NCBI GenBank assembly: GCA_963920635.1
Contig: OY987304.1
Location: 37,510,365-37,574,364 of the forward strand
From: Pseudeuparius sepicola
Lineage: Eukaryota; Arthropoda; Insecta; Coleoptera; Anthribidae
Direction of reading: 5' to 3'
Length of the DNA stretch: 64,000 bases
A program made the translations under genes and the position numbers. The notes beneath the pieces were generated by a model, which searched no databases, had not been told where the DNA came from, and worked only from the letters and a program-made list of their open reading frames with translations. Within the stretch, counting starts at the first letter, position 1. Each line of letters starts with the position of its first letter. Positions 11,876 to 23,195 of this stretch are shown in pieces.

Positions 11876-12490
11876 AATAGTTATTTATGTACCAAGGCAC
11901 TGAAGTTCAACTTTTTATGACTCATGTGGAATTTAGTTGGAGGCCTCTGGCTGAGGCAAATAAACCACATGAGTCATAAAAAGAACTTCAGTGCCGAGGT
12001 ACATATTATATATTTTTTTGAAATCGGAAAAAAAAAGTTTTATTAGGCACGAAAATAATCATAAGGGATCATCGGTTCATGAACCAACTGCGCGCGGCGT
12101 TGCTTGACTTTGATGATCGCTCTACTTAGGTCAAGTAAGATAAGACACGGCGTCTTCGAACAGACAAACCAAATTGCTGCCTGTTGTGCAGCCTCCACAG
12201 CAAATCTTTTGATATTAAAACCTACTAAAATATTTATATACTGAAAGATTGCGCTGGTATAGGTAACAATTTCGCAATGTGTACGAAAAGTTAAATGGGC
12301 CTTTTCTGGCCGGGTTTTGAATATTTGGTCACTTTTGACGCGCGATGGATCCGCGTCTGACGTTTGATGTTTACATCTCGCCAAAGCCTACTTATTGAAA
12401 AAATAATGGGCTACTTTAATGCCGATTTCTGAGCTTTTAATGACGATTTTGGGACACTTTACTGCCGATTTCAAGAAAACATTATTATTT
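11876..12490 (-). repeat. Family A repeat, most complete copy
   Basis: It begins with tagttatttatg and a hairpin of about 118 bases (arms around gtaccaaggcactgaagttc and its near inverse, loop containing aggcctctgg). On the minus strand a frame of 113 codons without a stop spans 12384-12043, beginning LARCKHQTSD and ending VIPYDYF-like then a stop; it has no ATG at its start. The far end carries three diverged ~22 bp repeats of the type 'gaaatcggcagtgaagtgtc'. Related copies occur at 26382, 46478 and 59640. I do not recognise the peptide. No target duplication was identified. Confidence 0.75.
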
Positions 12491-13126
12491 CATAATATTC
12501 AAAATTGTTTAATAAAATGTTAATATTTTAGGCAGTTATTAATTGAATCCATTTTCTTAATCATTTTTTTATTATATAGACATAAGTTTTTCTTTGTGAA
12601 TATACTCATTGTAACATACTTCAACCTGTTGAACAAAACTGGATAATTTAATGCAAATTTAACTGAAAATTTAAAGTGTAAAACAAAAAATGGCCTATAT
12701 AAAAAAATACCACATGAAAGTACATTTTGCGCTTTCCAACGTTCCGAAAGCTTTGGTAGAAACTGAGATATGAATTTTTAAAGTTGGCCACTTTTTTAGC
12801 CATTTTTGCACATTAAATCGCCCGTAGCTCTAAAAGGGTGCGTTTTAAAAAAAAGCCAAGAAAAAACCAAGAGACAGAAATTGCTTATTTTTACCAAATT
12901 TACCTAATGAAGTTATTTTCTTAGCATTTTTTTCATGTGTTTTATTTTTACAGTTTTTTGTTAATAACAAATAATGTGCCACTCAGAGAGACAATTTGTT
13001 ATTAAGGATTTTTGTTCCCAATGACATGACAAATCGGTTCCATTAGGTGTCAAACAGGCGACTTTCGATGAGAGCTCAAGTTAATTTTCTGTGCACCAAA
13101 ATAGGGGTAAGTATACCGCTCGCCTA

Positions 13127-13474
13127 CATGTTTATTTGTACAAATCTTGACCAACGAATATTTTAAATTGCTAGTGAGTAACAGATTTGTACCCCGGGGT
13201 TTCTTTATCTTGATTTCGCAATTTCATTGGCTACTGTTGTTGTATACCTGTTTTTTAGAGTGATATTTATTCTCAGCGAAAAAATACCTATAATGCTGGC
13301 TAATGGCACCTGTATTTGCCCAGTTTCTTGCTTCATCAAAATCTTGTTTTGGAGTATATACTTGTTCGTAATTTGTTTCGTTTATTTCGTTTGTAATCAT
13401 TGTAATTGAGGATAAAACAACTCGACTCTCGAACATTTGGGTGGATAAATTTTTTGGGATGAACCATGCGGCAC
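13127..13474. other. Non-coding spacer
   Basis: Overlapping open frames on both strands at 13224-13436 show no domain. No repeat partner was found. Confidence 0.4.
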
Positions 13475-13937
13475 CGTCGCAAGGATAAAGGCCTGCCAGC
13501 TGGCGACGCGAAACGTCACTACGTCATCACAGGTAGGTCGGGAAGTTGCTTTTTGAGTTGTTTACGTTTACTTGTCTGGCGATTTTCCTATTTTAAAGAA
13601 CGTTTTTGTGTATTGGACTGTGTTTTTTTAGTAATATAAGACGTGGAGTTTTATTAATAAGGCGGTATAAAACAGCGGTGGTTCAGAATAAAGTGATTAA
13701 AGTTCAATTTTAGTTTATAGGTTTTAGGTTGTGTCTATAGTTTCGGACTAATTTAAATCGTGCCGTGGACGTGTTCCGTTCCTAACTGTAAGGGAAACTA
13801 CAAAGGCGGTCCTAATGTCTCCGCTTTTTCCTCCATAACGACCCCATTTTAAGGGAAAAGTGGGTTAAGGCCATCAAAAGAGATTTTGTTCCTACACAGT
13901 TTTCCAGGATTTTGGTTTGGACTGTTGGAGAGTGTTA
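13475..13937 (+). pseudogene. THAP-domain gene copy 1 (broken)
   Basis: A segment of about 460 bases is shared with 55788-56246 in the same orientation. It covers an apparent 5' UTR ('aaacgtcactacgtcatcacag') and the start of a THAP domain reading PWTCSVPNCKGNYKG, with the first Cys-x4-Cys zinc-ligand pair. The start codon is GTG instead of ATG, and the frame is lost after about 30 codons. Another frame then gives the KAIKRDFVP part of a THAP domain. Both copies appear to derive from the same THAP-encoding mobile gene rather than from the intact exon at 3875, because the N-termini differ. Confidence 0.7.
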
Positions 13938-14644
13938 TACCTAACAACTTTACGCGATTAAACGTAACCACCTTGAAATCAGTAAGTTTTATGGTTTTAT
14001 TTAGTCGAATTTAGTTGTATCTAGGCAGGCAAATAAGAAATATTTGGCATTTACGAAAATTTTACCGGTAGATATCTAAATGCACCAAAACCCCTTGAAA
14101 ATGTGACTTTCACTCTCGTAGATTATTATCCGTGTTGTAAAACCATGAGCTATATATGTAAACAATAATTAAAGTGTTTTTTACCAAATTTACCAAGTTG
14201 ACACCTTGAAATTTGAATTTGGCGCCTTGGGCTCACCTCCCTTGGATGACTCATCTCTCAGCTGGCGGGCCTTGTTATTGCGATGGTGCCGAACCATGCG
14301 ACTGTTCGAAATGTAGCTGTAATAATTGATGTTTCGGTGGTCGTGTTGTTTATCCGTTTTTAATAAAACCACGCGCGCACGCCATTTTTCCTCGCAAATT
14401 CCGTTTTTAGTATGATCATAAACTAAATTTCTCGCGCGCTTAATGGAAGGTAATACCGTTTTACGTTCGGCTCTAAAGCGCGACTCCTGTTTTGCTACAC
14501 GGAGCATAACCGGCAAACAAACGCCGAAACGAATCGATAACAACCCTGTTTATATTTAACTTGAGTGGTCCCCGTCCCCCCAACAAAGCGGCTCCTATTT
14601 ACGGCAGCATGAAATCAGCTAAAATCTTAATTAAATTTCTCATA
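13938..14644. other. Apparently unique sequence with a GC-richer island
   Basis: The part 14200-14600 has higher GC and a 117-codon minus-strand open frame without a recognisable domain. No repeat partner was found. It could be a conserved non-coding or 5' region; I see no splice or promoter signal strong enough to call. Confidence 0.3.
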
Positions 14645-15149
14645 TACAGGGTGTCCCCAGATCGAATTAATGATAGGTGTGAAAGGCGAAACATTTTAGA
14701 GTTGAAACTTGACGTTTGGAGGATCAGCCTTGCTTGATTAGAAACTAATTTGCCCCATATTTTTATACGGCAGGCCTTGGCAGGGACAATTTATTCATTT
14801 TCAGTTCAGGTAAACTACCTTTTCCTTAAAAGATATCAAAAAAATTTTATTTAAAATTTTAAGTCCCGTACCAAATTTTAAAATAATATTCACACTTTGA
14901 TTTTTTTTTCAAATTTTTCCAGTTTTGCTCTTTTAGCGCAGATCAAGTACATTTACCGAAATTTTTATGAGAAAAAGTTGTTCAGAATGGTCAAATGCCA
15001 AATAAATAATCATTGATACTAATTTTATAAAAAACGCAGAGTAAATTGTTAAAAACACATTTTATTAACACGTAAAATACACAATACAATCAGTTTTACT
15101 CTATGTAACCACCACCTTATTAAGTCTGTGATTTTCTGTTTCAGAATAT

Positions 15150-16700
15150 TTTCGTTATTAAAATTTGAATTGTTCTTTTAGGTATCCCCACAACCATAAC
15201 CAAAAATCATTGGGGGCAAAATCTCGTGATCTACCAGGACAATGTAATAGACCAAATCGTCCTATCCACCTTTAGGGAAATATCTATCAATCCAGTCCCG
15301 AATTATTATAGCAGTTAAATGAGCTGGGCTGGGCATCCGTCATGCTGGTAAATAATTCTATCGCGGATTTATAATGGAAGATCATTAAAATGACGGCAAC
15401 AAAAAATCATTCAGCATATTTGTACAAATTATGCTTGATTTGAGTTACTATACTCTGTATGAAATATGGTCCTACAATTTTCTCGTAGCGAATTCGCCAC
15501 CAAACGTTTACTTTTTTGTATTTTCTACTATACATTTTAGTATGTGGATTTCCCTTACTCCAAACACTATTATTTTGTGAGCACACTACACCCTTTGTAG
15601 AAAAGATAGATTGATCCGAAAATATCAACTAGGTATTTATGAAACGAAGAATTTTCCAAAATTTTCTCACTTTAAGTAAACTTAAAGATGTTTCAGTTAA
15701 TACTCTAGTCTACGCGCATGCAGAATCACATTCTTCTAATATGTGCAAAATAGTTGTTTTGTGATATTTGTACAGACTAACTCGAAGGATTCTCTGTATA
15801 CAGAGTGTGTCACATAAGAGTGAAACAACCCTATAACTTCTTTAATTTTTAACCGACCAGAACGAAATTTTTACCAAAGGTAGATGGCATTGTTGCCTAC
15901 TTATTTCCAAAAAATTAGTTGCCTACTCCAAAGTCGAAGCCACCTGCGATGCCACAATCGAGGCTAAAAGTCCGAAAGTCATACTAAGCTTTTTTTTTCA
16001 AAAAAAATTACCAGAAAAAGTTGTTCAGAATAGATTCAGAACCCTAAATAAAAAATTTTGTCAAAATCAAAAAATATTAATTTAAAAAAATTAAATTCCA
16101 AAAACAGCAATTTAATAATTTTCTGCGTTTAGAAAAGTGTGCCATGGAAGCTTTGAAGGCAAGTTGTTTTCATAAAGTAATTATTTTAAAATAAAAGTTA
16201 CAAAACAAATTTTAAAAATTTAAATTTTAAATTTTTACTTAAATTTTATTTATTTTGACAAAATTTTGTATTTAGGGTTCTGAATCGATTCTGAACAACT
16301 TTTTATAGTAAATTTTTTTGAAAAAAAAGCCTAATATGACTTTCGGATTTTTAGCCTTGTTTGTGGCACCGCAGGTGGCTTTGACTTTGGAGTAGGCAAC
16401 TAATTTTTTGGAAATAAGTAGGCAACAATGCCGTCTACTTTTGTTAAAAATTTCGTTTTGATCGGTTAAAAATTATAGAAGTTATAGGGTTGTTTCACTC
16501 TTAAGTGAGACACTCTGTATATATGGGTTTTGCTTATTTAGATCGACAGCTCTTTTCCCAAGCGACATTTTTGGGTTTTGGTGAACAAAATCTAAGACCA
16601 GTAGGGTTGCATCATTTTCCTCGTCATATTCCTTCCTAACTTTCTTGTGTCTTTAGCATCACCGGTTTCATCATTTTTTATAGTATTTATTAAAGTAGGT
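15150..16700 (-). pseudogene. Mariner-like transposase, split by a MITE
   Basis: Minus-strand fragments in order give an N-terminal helix-turn-helix portion (a block like NDxTLLVLDFVHQNP near 16600, then ISKTH). On the other side of the MITE come the block RILRVSLYKYH near 15790 and IFSDQSIFSTKG near 15620, holding the first catalytic Asp. VNVWWRIRYEKIVGPYF follows near 15500. A degenerate DGxPAH box near 15335 holds the second Asp, and a CPGRSRDFAPNDFWLWGYLK block near 15215 holds the third acidic position. These are the DDE/D motifs of the mariner-like family widespread in insects. Several stops and shifts show it is dead. The MITE entered at a TA within the coding region after, or while, the copy decayed. 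Confidence 0.75.
15799..16519. mobile_element. Palindromic MITE inserted in the transposase
   Basis: The ends tacagagtgtgtcac and its inverse are bounded by TA. Arms of about 300 bases match well, sharing 'gtgaaacaaccctataact', 'ggcaacaatgcc' and 'gttgttcagaat', around an AT-rich centre near 16150. On removal, the flanks join at a single TA in the transposase coding sequence. This shows direct insertion and gives relative age: it is younger than the mariner-like host. Confidence 0.85.
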
Positions 16701-17860
16701 ATAGTATTTCTAAAGTCACTTGGAACAGCATAAAAACCTGTGAATTTTATCCGGGTGATTTCGGCTGATAAGTCTGGTATTTTTACCAGTAGCAGAGCGT
16801 GGTAAAAGCTATGAAATAGATCGCGCCTCACTGGGTCCCAAGTGAGTTCATTTATATTTTACCAGGGTCGCTCGAGAACAGGCTCTTCCGGCAATAAAAT
16901 ACGAGTCAAAACACTTTTTCAACCATATTAAACCGCACCTGGTATTATAAGTAAAAGGATATGAAGGAGACAGAGACGATAGATATTGTAGTAAAAACAA
17001 TTGACTGCATGCTCGCCTAATATAATATCACCAATACTTGCATGGTCTACACTGTTCGACGGCCGGCCACTTGTACAGCGAAATGCGGTGGATAGGCGTG
17101 CGATAATTTCACAGATTTTAGGATATACTTGCGTAAATAGTTGTAATCGATATGGCTTTTTAGAGACCTTTTGACAATATGGTATGGTGCATTAACCTTT
17201 ACGTTGTGTTTGACGACAACCTTAAAAAAAAACCTTGAAAGTGAAATATTATGTTGCTTTTAGAATATGTATATCTTTAAAAAACTACGTGACGCTTATG
17301 TCCTTTATTGAGTTTTTTTATGCAATTAGAGTTTTATGCTGTTTCAAGTGACTTTAAAAATACCTACTATACAGACACATGTACACCTGGATATTTATCA
17401 TTAAAAATAACTAATAGCATATTTGTATGAAACATTTCCAACTAAATAAATTCTATGGGCAAGAGTAAGCATGTAGAATAACTCAATATTTCAAATAAAC
17501 ACAAAAGCAAAGACAGACGCCACCTTGATTTTCTGGAAAAAATCAAAGTGCCTATGCCGATTGTTTTAAAATTTGGCACAGTGCGCCTATTGTTTTACAA
17601 TTTGGTACGGGGACTTATATTTGCATTATGAACAACTTTTTTTAATAATTTTTTTCGATATCTCTTAGGGTTTACTTGAACTGAAAATGAATAAATTGCC
17701 CGAATCAAGTAATGCTTGACTTTTAAAATATAAAAATATGGTGCAAATTAGTTTCTAATCAAGCAAGGCATATCCCCCAAGCCCAAAAGGTCAAGTTTAA
17801 ACTCGAAGATTTTTCGCCTTTCACATCTATTGTTAAGTGTATCTCGAGACACCCTTTGTA

Positions 17861-18223
17861 TATTTTCAAAGTCAAGTCGTTTATCAAGATATATACCTTT
17901 TGTGCTTAGGTCCTTAAGGCTTGCAAGATCTGGACAAAATAAGACTGTGTTGCTGTATTCACTTTTTTACAAAGCCTTCATCTCTAAGTTACAAAATGTC
18001 AAAGTTTTTAACAAATAAATATTAAATTTTGTTTATTTATTTTTTACGTTTTTTTCATTATCGTTATTATTGTAGACTTGGTTAAATAATGGAAGTAAAC
18101 TAAAAGTTGTTTCAGTTAAAACTCTTGACGTGTAAGTAGCTGTCTTTGCGAATTTCTAGTTAGACTAATAGGTTCTCGTACAATACAAAATAACCTTGAC
18201 CTGAAGCGGTAGCAAATAGGCAC
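17861..18223. other. Short non-coding spacer between two elements
   Basis: A 62-codon open frame spans part of it without any recognisable domain. I see no other feature. Confidence 0.4.
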
Positions 18224-20158
18224 GGAGTAGTTCAGTCAAACGGTAATTTAAAGTGGAAAGTTTTGGTGTAATTGTTTTTAGTGGTTTATTTTACGTTTTT
18301 TGGGGTGCTGAACATGAATCTGAAGTTGTCCAACAAAAATTTTCGCGGAAAATATGAGAAATCATCAATAAAACCACTAAAAATAGTGTTTTAGTGGTTT
18401 TCACCTTATAACTGGCAATGCAAGCTACTTACGCAAAAAGAGATTCTGTAAGTAAAATAAAGAGAAGAAGATTATCTACAATTTAACTTTCCTAACATTT
18501 TTTTGTAACTAGTATGGTTTCCACGCAAAAGTGTATTGAAACATGGAGGAACTTCAGTAATTTTTTTAAAACAGCAAAAAAGCACCATTAATTTATAGTT
18601 TTATTTCATGTAGGTAAATATTATTGTATAGGCTAATAAAAATCGTGCATTTATGTACAATTTTTATGTATTTATGTTTAACGAGCCCTCTTAGACACCG
18701 CTTCCATGCAGTGATATGAGTGGCGAATATTTCAATTCGAACTTTGCAATATATTGAGAATATTTTGGAAATATTCGGTTCTGGATAAACGAGTATTCGT
18801 TTATTTTATATTTCCCGGAAATTTTGTGAGAAAGTTCGCAATTTTCAGCCCGCAAATTTATATCGAATATACAGAGTGTCCCATAACTTATCCGCCAGAG
18901 GGCAACAGGTGGTACTAGACGTCAAAATATATTGTGTGAGCCAAAAATGACTTAGTAAAATGTTGCTCGTTTAAAAGATACAGGGTGTTGAAAATGAAAC
19001 TTAATTTTCGAAAAATTTTAATAATTTCGAAGGTGAGAAATCCGAATTAATTTATTATTAATTAGGAAAAATTCAACAAGCGACCGATAATACTAAAAAT
19101 GATGAAAATACCTTCCCGAATGTGAGGCGTCATTTAATAAAGAGCATAAGAAAGTGACTTGAGATAAACGGAGGACAGTTTCAATACCTGTTGAAGTAAA
19201 TTTCAAAAAATATTTTGCATTTTGAATAAATTGCGTTGTATTTTCGAAATTTTGATTTTTTTCTGTGTTTCTACATTCCGAGACGAATATCTCGCAAACG
19301 GCTTGCGATATCGATATTAACCAAGAGTATGTTTTTTACATCATCAAAACATTCCCAGCTTCACAGGGTAAAATATTATGTAGAATTTAATTCATCACGA
19401 AGTTCTCACCAAGCGCCCTCTAGGAACTAGATTCATACTAGTACCGAATTCGGATTTCTCACTTTCGAAAACCCAAGTGTGTCAATTTTGAATAAGATAC
19501 TTTCAACGGTTTCAGAATTATTGAAATTTTTCGAAAAACAAGTTTATTTTCAACACCCTGTATCTTTTAAACGAGAAACATTTTACCAAGGCATTTTTGG
19601 CTCACATGGTATATTTTGACGTCTAGTACCAACTACTGTTGCCCTCTGGTGGATAAGTTATGGGACACCCTTTATATTCGCCCCTATTCTTAACGTTTTG
19701 TGGGTTGTATAGCATAACACGGCGCCTAATGCAGCGCCCCCTAGTATTTCTTTAGAGGGCACTGCCTGATGTTATGTTTATTGGAATGTTTTTGTCTTCA
19801 AAACTACTTATTTCCATATTTCTATCATTTCAACACTCTTTTCCGTGGAAACCATACGACCATAAAAAATGTTAGGACAGTTAAATTGTAGATAATTTTC
19901 TCCTGTTTATTTTACTGTAAAGCCACTTTTTGCGTAAATAGCTTGCTTTACAAGTTACTTATAAGCTGTAAAAATCACTACAAAACATTATTTTTAGTGT
20001 TTCTTTAATAATTTCTCATATTTGCCGCGAAAATTTTTGTTGGACAACTTCAGATTCGTGTTCAGCACCTCAAAGAACATGAAATAAACCACTAAAAATA
20101 ATTACACCAGAACTTTCCACTTCGCACCCTCCTTGTGTACCATTTGACTGAACTAGAG
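18224..20158. mobile_element. Large inverted-repeat element (1.9 kb) with a nested element
   Basis: The left arm 18224-18540 and right arm 19845-20158 are inverse, sharing 'agttcagtcaaa', 'ttgtccaacaaaaattttcg' and 'gtggaaaccata'. The centre holds a second, independent palindromic element (18868-19676). The segments between, 18541-18867 and 19677-19844, have no coding frame I recognise. No transposase was found. Confidence 0.8.
18868..19676. mobile_element. Nested palindromic MITE (809 bp)
   Basis: The left end tatacagagtgtcccataac and right end are inverse. Arms of roughly 200 bases share 'cttatccgccagagggcaac', 'acgtcaaaatata' and 'tttcaacaccctgtatcttt'. A cagggtgttga word inside each arm resembles another MITE terminus, so the arms may themselves be composite. 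The middle, 19065-19440, is unique. Confidence 0.8.
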
Positions 20159-21604
20159 AACATATCAAGAGTAGTTGTTTGTAGGAGATTAATTGTTGAC
20201 CGACAACAACGTTTGAATTTTTTTAGGTTATACAGGTTTTTAACATTTTTCTTGGCAAATGATTTGTTTAAATACTCGCTTTATATATGACTATATCATA
20301 ATATGGTGCTCACTTCGAACATTTTATAAAATAAATAGAATTTCAGATCATAATTTACTTTGTACTTCCGTTCCCAACGCAACAAGATTACATACCCTTC
20401 GTACCATATTCTAACACTACTTCAAGATAAGGACTATTTCCTCCGCTAACAAGATTATTGACAAGTTTCAAATCAACACACCTCATTATGTAACTCTATA
20501 TATCTACTTTCCCTGAATTATAATTTTTCGATTAAAAGTTCTGAACTATATTTTTGCTACAAGCTACATCCTATTGGATGTTTGTACCAGCATATCGTCC
20601 CTACCTGAAGTACCTCAAACTTTTTTTACTAGTAACTGTAAGTCGTCACTTGAGGTAAGCGTTTTTCCCTCCACAGATAAGCGTGCCATCCATCATTTTT
20701 AATTATTCCAGTGGTTCAGCGATAAGCCAACTTTTCGCACGATCCTGCTGGTGGGCGATTGATGACCTAACTTGATCGAGCGAAAGATGCGGATATCAAC
20801 ATACTTGAGGGGTTGGGAAGCTTTAAAATTAGATATTTTTTATGGGAGCTGGAAGTGGGCTTATCTCTAACGAATTTTTATGGCTGCTCACGTATTTATG
20901 CAGCTGGTAACTTAAAAAGTGAGATTTTAAATTGGACATAGGCAATACGGTAGTGAAACTACAAATAAATAGGTAGGTATTTTATAGTTAAACAAGGTTT
21001 ATACGAGTTCGCATATTATGAAGTGTCCCAGTTATTTGGATGTCCAAATGCCCGTTGGCTTGTGACTGAACGTGTACGGCATTTACGTGTATGCACATCT
21101 GTTGCTTTCCCAAATACGTCTTGTTAGCAAGCGCCTACCGGCCCTGCCGGACCTATAGTCCTTGTTTTGGTCTTTACTCGTGTTTAGTAATACGTGTACC
21201 CATGCTCTCGTCTACAGGACGCAGTTTTCGATGTTTCGAGCCCAAATTTGGCGTACGGCCGCCAGAGCTCATAGGCAACAACCTTATTGAAGGGCGTCCG
21301 AATCGGGAGAGCCGTTCGGCCTCCTGAATTTTTTCCCATTTTTTTCGGCCGTTCGGCCGTTTGGGCCGCTTTTTTTTTTCGACTGACCTTTGGGTTTGTT
21401 TTGGTATGGAGGATTTTCAAATTTCGTAGCGATTTGAGACTTTGGGGGCTCAGAGGCCCATCTGTTATTCCATGGGTGACTTTTTCAGGTAAGAGAGCGC
21501 TGTATCTTTATGTAATCTCGTAGAATATTTTAGGAAACAGCACGGGAGACCATCTATCCCTTATAGGGCTGTATCTTTTGAATCGTAACAGGTAAACAAA
21601 TTTC
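20159..21604. other. Apparently unique sequence, GC-richer toward the right
   Basis: Overlapping open frames of 78 codons on both strands at 21091-21523 fall in a GC-rich patch with a tandem ttcggccg motif near 21346-21362. None shows a domain. No repeat partner was seen. Confidence 0.3.
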
Positions 21605-21770
21605 CACACAGTGGCGCAGTGGAAGCGTGCTGGGCTCATAACCTAGAGGTTCGGGGTTCGAAACCACTAAAGTATTTTTAAAAAATATGTTGTGTTAAAT
21701 ATGGTACGGCGGTACGGAACCCTTCGTGTGCGAGTTCGACTCGCACTTAGCCGATTTTTTTAACTTTATA
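21605..21770 (+). repeat. tRNA-Met-like SINE or tRNA-derived composite
   Basis: The segment 21609-21668 resembles an initiator-type tRNA-Met: an A box TGGCGCAGTGG, an anticodon loop with CAT in GGGCTCATAACC, and a B box GGTTCGAAACC. The first bases and the 3' acceptor strand do not pair, so it is unlikely to be a functional tRNA gene. About 70 bases on, a perfect short hairpin gtgcgagt/tcg/actcgcac is followed by tagccg and a T run. A very similar tail is familiar from arthropod dispersed repeats (from memory, not checked). A tRNA head plus conserved tail fits a SINE. Confidence 0.5.
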
Positions 21771-22344
21771 CCTACTTATTTGTGCATGCCGCAGAGACGA
21801 GTTGCAGAAATTACCATTAAATGATATTAACGACTATCATAACTGTGAAAATTCCCGATATCAAGACAAACAAACCTCGATCATTATTATTATTTGTAAT
21901 AAGCGGTAAAATTAGAAGTTTTAATTTTGTTGAAATATATCGCAAATATGCAAGTTTGCACCAAATGTTAAAATTAATTTAAAATTAAGACACTTACTTA
22001 CTGGTTGCTTTCTTACTAAATCATAAAAGTATAAATACATTTAAACGCAAAACAGGGGAAAAATAAGATTTTTTAAAATAGTTGTGATGTAACAACACAA
22101 TGTTGGTGCAGACTCTTTAATTTTACGCCAAGTTCATGACCAGTGTTGTAATATTTTTACACAAATCATATCTATATTTTGAAATTGAGTGAAGCAAAAT
22201 GATAAGGTACAGTTTAGTAGGTATTGAATTTTAAGGTTTCAGTTTCAATTCCTGGAATACCAATTAAGAGAAAAATATATATTTCTCAAAATTTAAATTG
22301 ACGCACAATAATACAATATGAATACATTTCCTTAATAACCTTTT

Positions 22345-22515
22345 CCGATTTCCAAGGTAAAACCCCATTTTTCTCATTTTTATTTTAAAGGTCATATTTG
22401 ACAGGCATGGGATGTAACGTCGCGACTCTCTTCAGGTTCAATAGTGTACCCAAAACATGCCCCAACGTAGCCCGAAATCATATTTTCAAAAAATCTGATG
22501 AACAGCATGGTATTT
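22345..22515 (+). repeat. Dispersed repeat, partner at 37095-37260
   Basis: Both copies read 'tttccaaggtaa', then 'ataggcatggg' or 'acaggcatggg', then 'aatagtgtacccaaaa' and 'aaaaaatctg', in the same orientation and spacing. The 66-codon open frame here is not conserved in the partner. Unclassified old repeat. Confidence 0.6.
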
Positions 22516-23124
22516 TCTGTGGACTAAACACAGTAGACGGCAAATATTACACAAAGAAAAGATTTCGGAAAATTTATTTAACTTTTTTATTAAGATAACA
22601 ACGGCTCAAAGTCCGACCTAGCCGACGTAAGTATATTGACCCGTGGAATACTGATCCACCCATATTGTCTTACCGCTTTGGAAAATTTATTGAGACCCTC
22701 TAAAAGACCGATATCCGTCCTCGAAACTTGTGCGGTAGTCTAGAAAAAAGGACAATTTCCCGGGATGGAAAGATCGGGCAGGTTAGAATCTATCCGCCGG
22801 CAATAAAAGTGATTTTATTGTTCCTCATGGGCCGGTCCCTCTTCAAAAACAAATATAGGGTTCCTGGAGACCCTCTTCAAACAATATTACCAATTTGCAA
22901 TCAGAAACTTTTCCAATTCCGACAGTAGCTCCTTCGACTGCGAAGAAATGATTTCCGCAAACCGTATGGAGAAAGGGAATTTGATTTCATTGTTTTGCTG
23001 GGGCATTTTATACATAAAATAATTTGTTACAAAAATACACTGAAAAGCGTAGAATTTCATACAGTGGGCCTCTTCGATTAGTGTTGGGATTGCGATTTTT
23101 TTTTATTATTAACTTTTTATTTTA

Positions 23125-23195
23125 GTTTTTTTTTTTAATCGGCATTAAAAGTCTCAAAATCGTTATTAAAAGCTCAGAAAAAGTGTAATATCTCT
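23125..23195 (+). repeat. Family A tail fragment
   Basis: Two or three diverged units of the family A subterminal 22-mer are present ('aatcggcattaaaagtctc', 'aaatcgttattaaaagctcag'), in the orientation of the 59640 copy. The rest of the element is missing. Confidence 0.5.

Larger units (their letters stand above)
10387..13126. mobile_element. Large inverted-repeat element (2.7 kb) with nested insertions
   Basis: The left end taggcgagcggta is inverse to the right end taccgctcgccta. The arms run about 10387-10865 and 12640-13126 with moderate divergence and share blocks such as 'caaatcggttcc', 'cgcctgtttgacacctaatg' and 'ataccacatgaaagta'. The interior is not palindromic and contains a 204 bp MITE (10879-11082) and a family A copy (11876-12490). 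I see no transposase, so it is a non-autonomous foldback element enlarged by later insertions. Confidence 0.8.
14645..17860 (-). mobile_element. Mariner-like (IS630/Tc1/mariner) element, degenerate
   Basis: The terminal inverted repeats start tacagggtgtcccc on the left and end gacaccctttgta on the right. They stay similar for about 250 bases, including 'gaaaatgaataaatt' and 'tagtttctaatcaagcaagg'. TA lies at both ends. A degenerate transposase on the minus strand occupies about 15150-16700, interrupted by a palindromic MITE at 15799-16519. Without that insertion the element is about 2.5 kb, long for mariner because of the long inverted repeats and spacers. It is no longer capable of making transposase. 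Confidence 0.8.
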
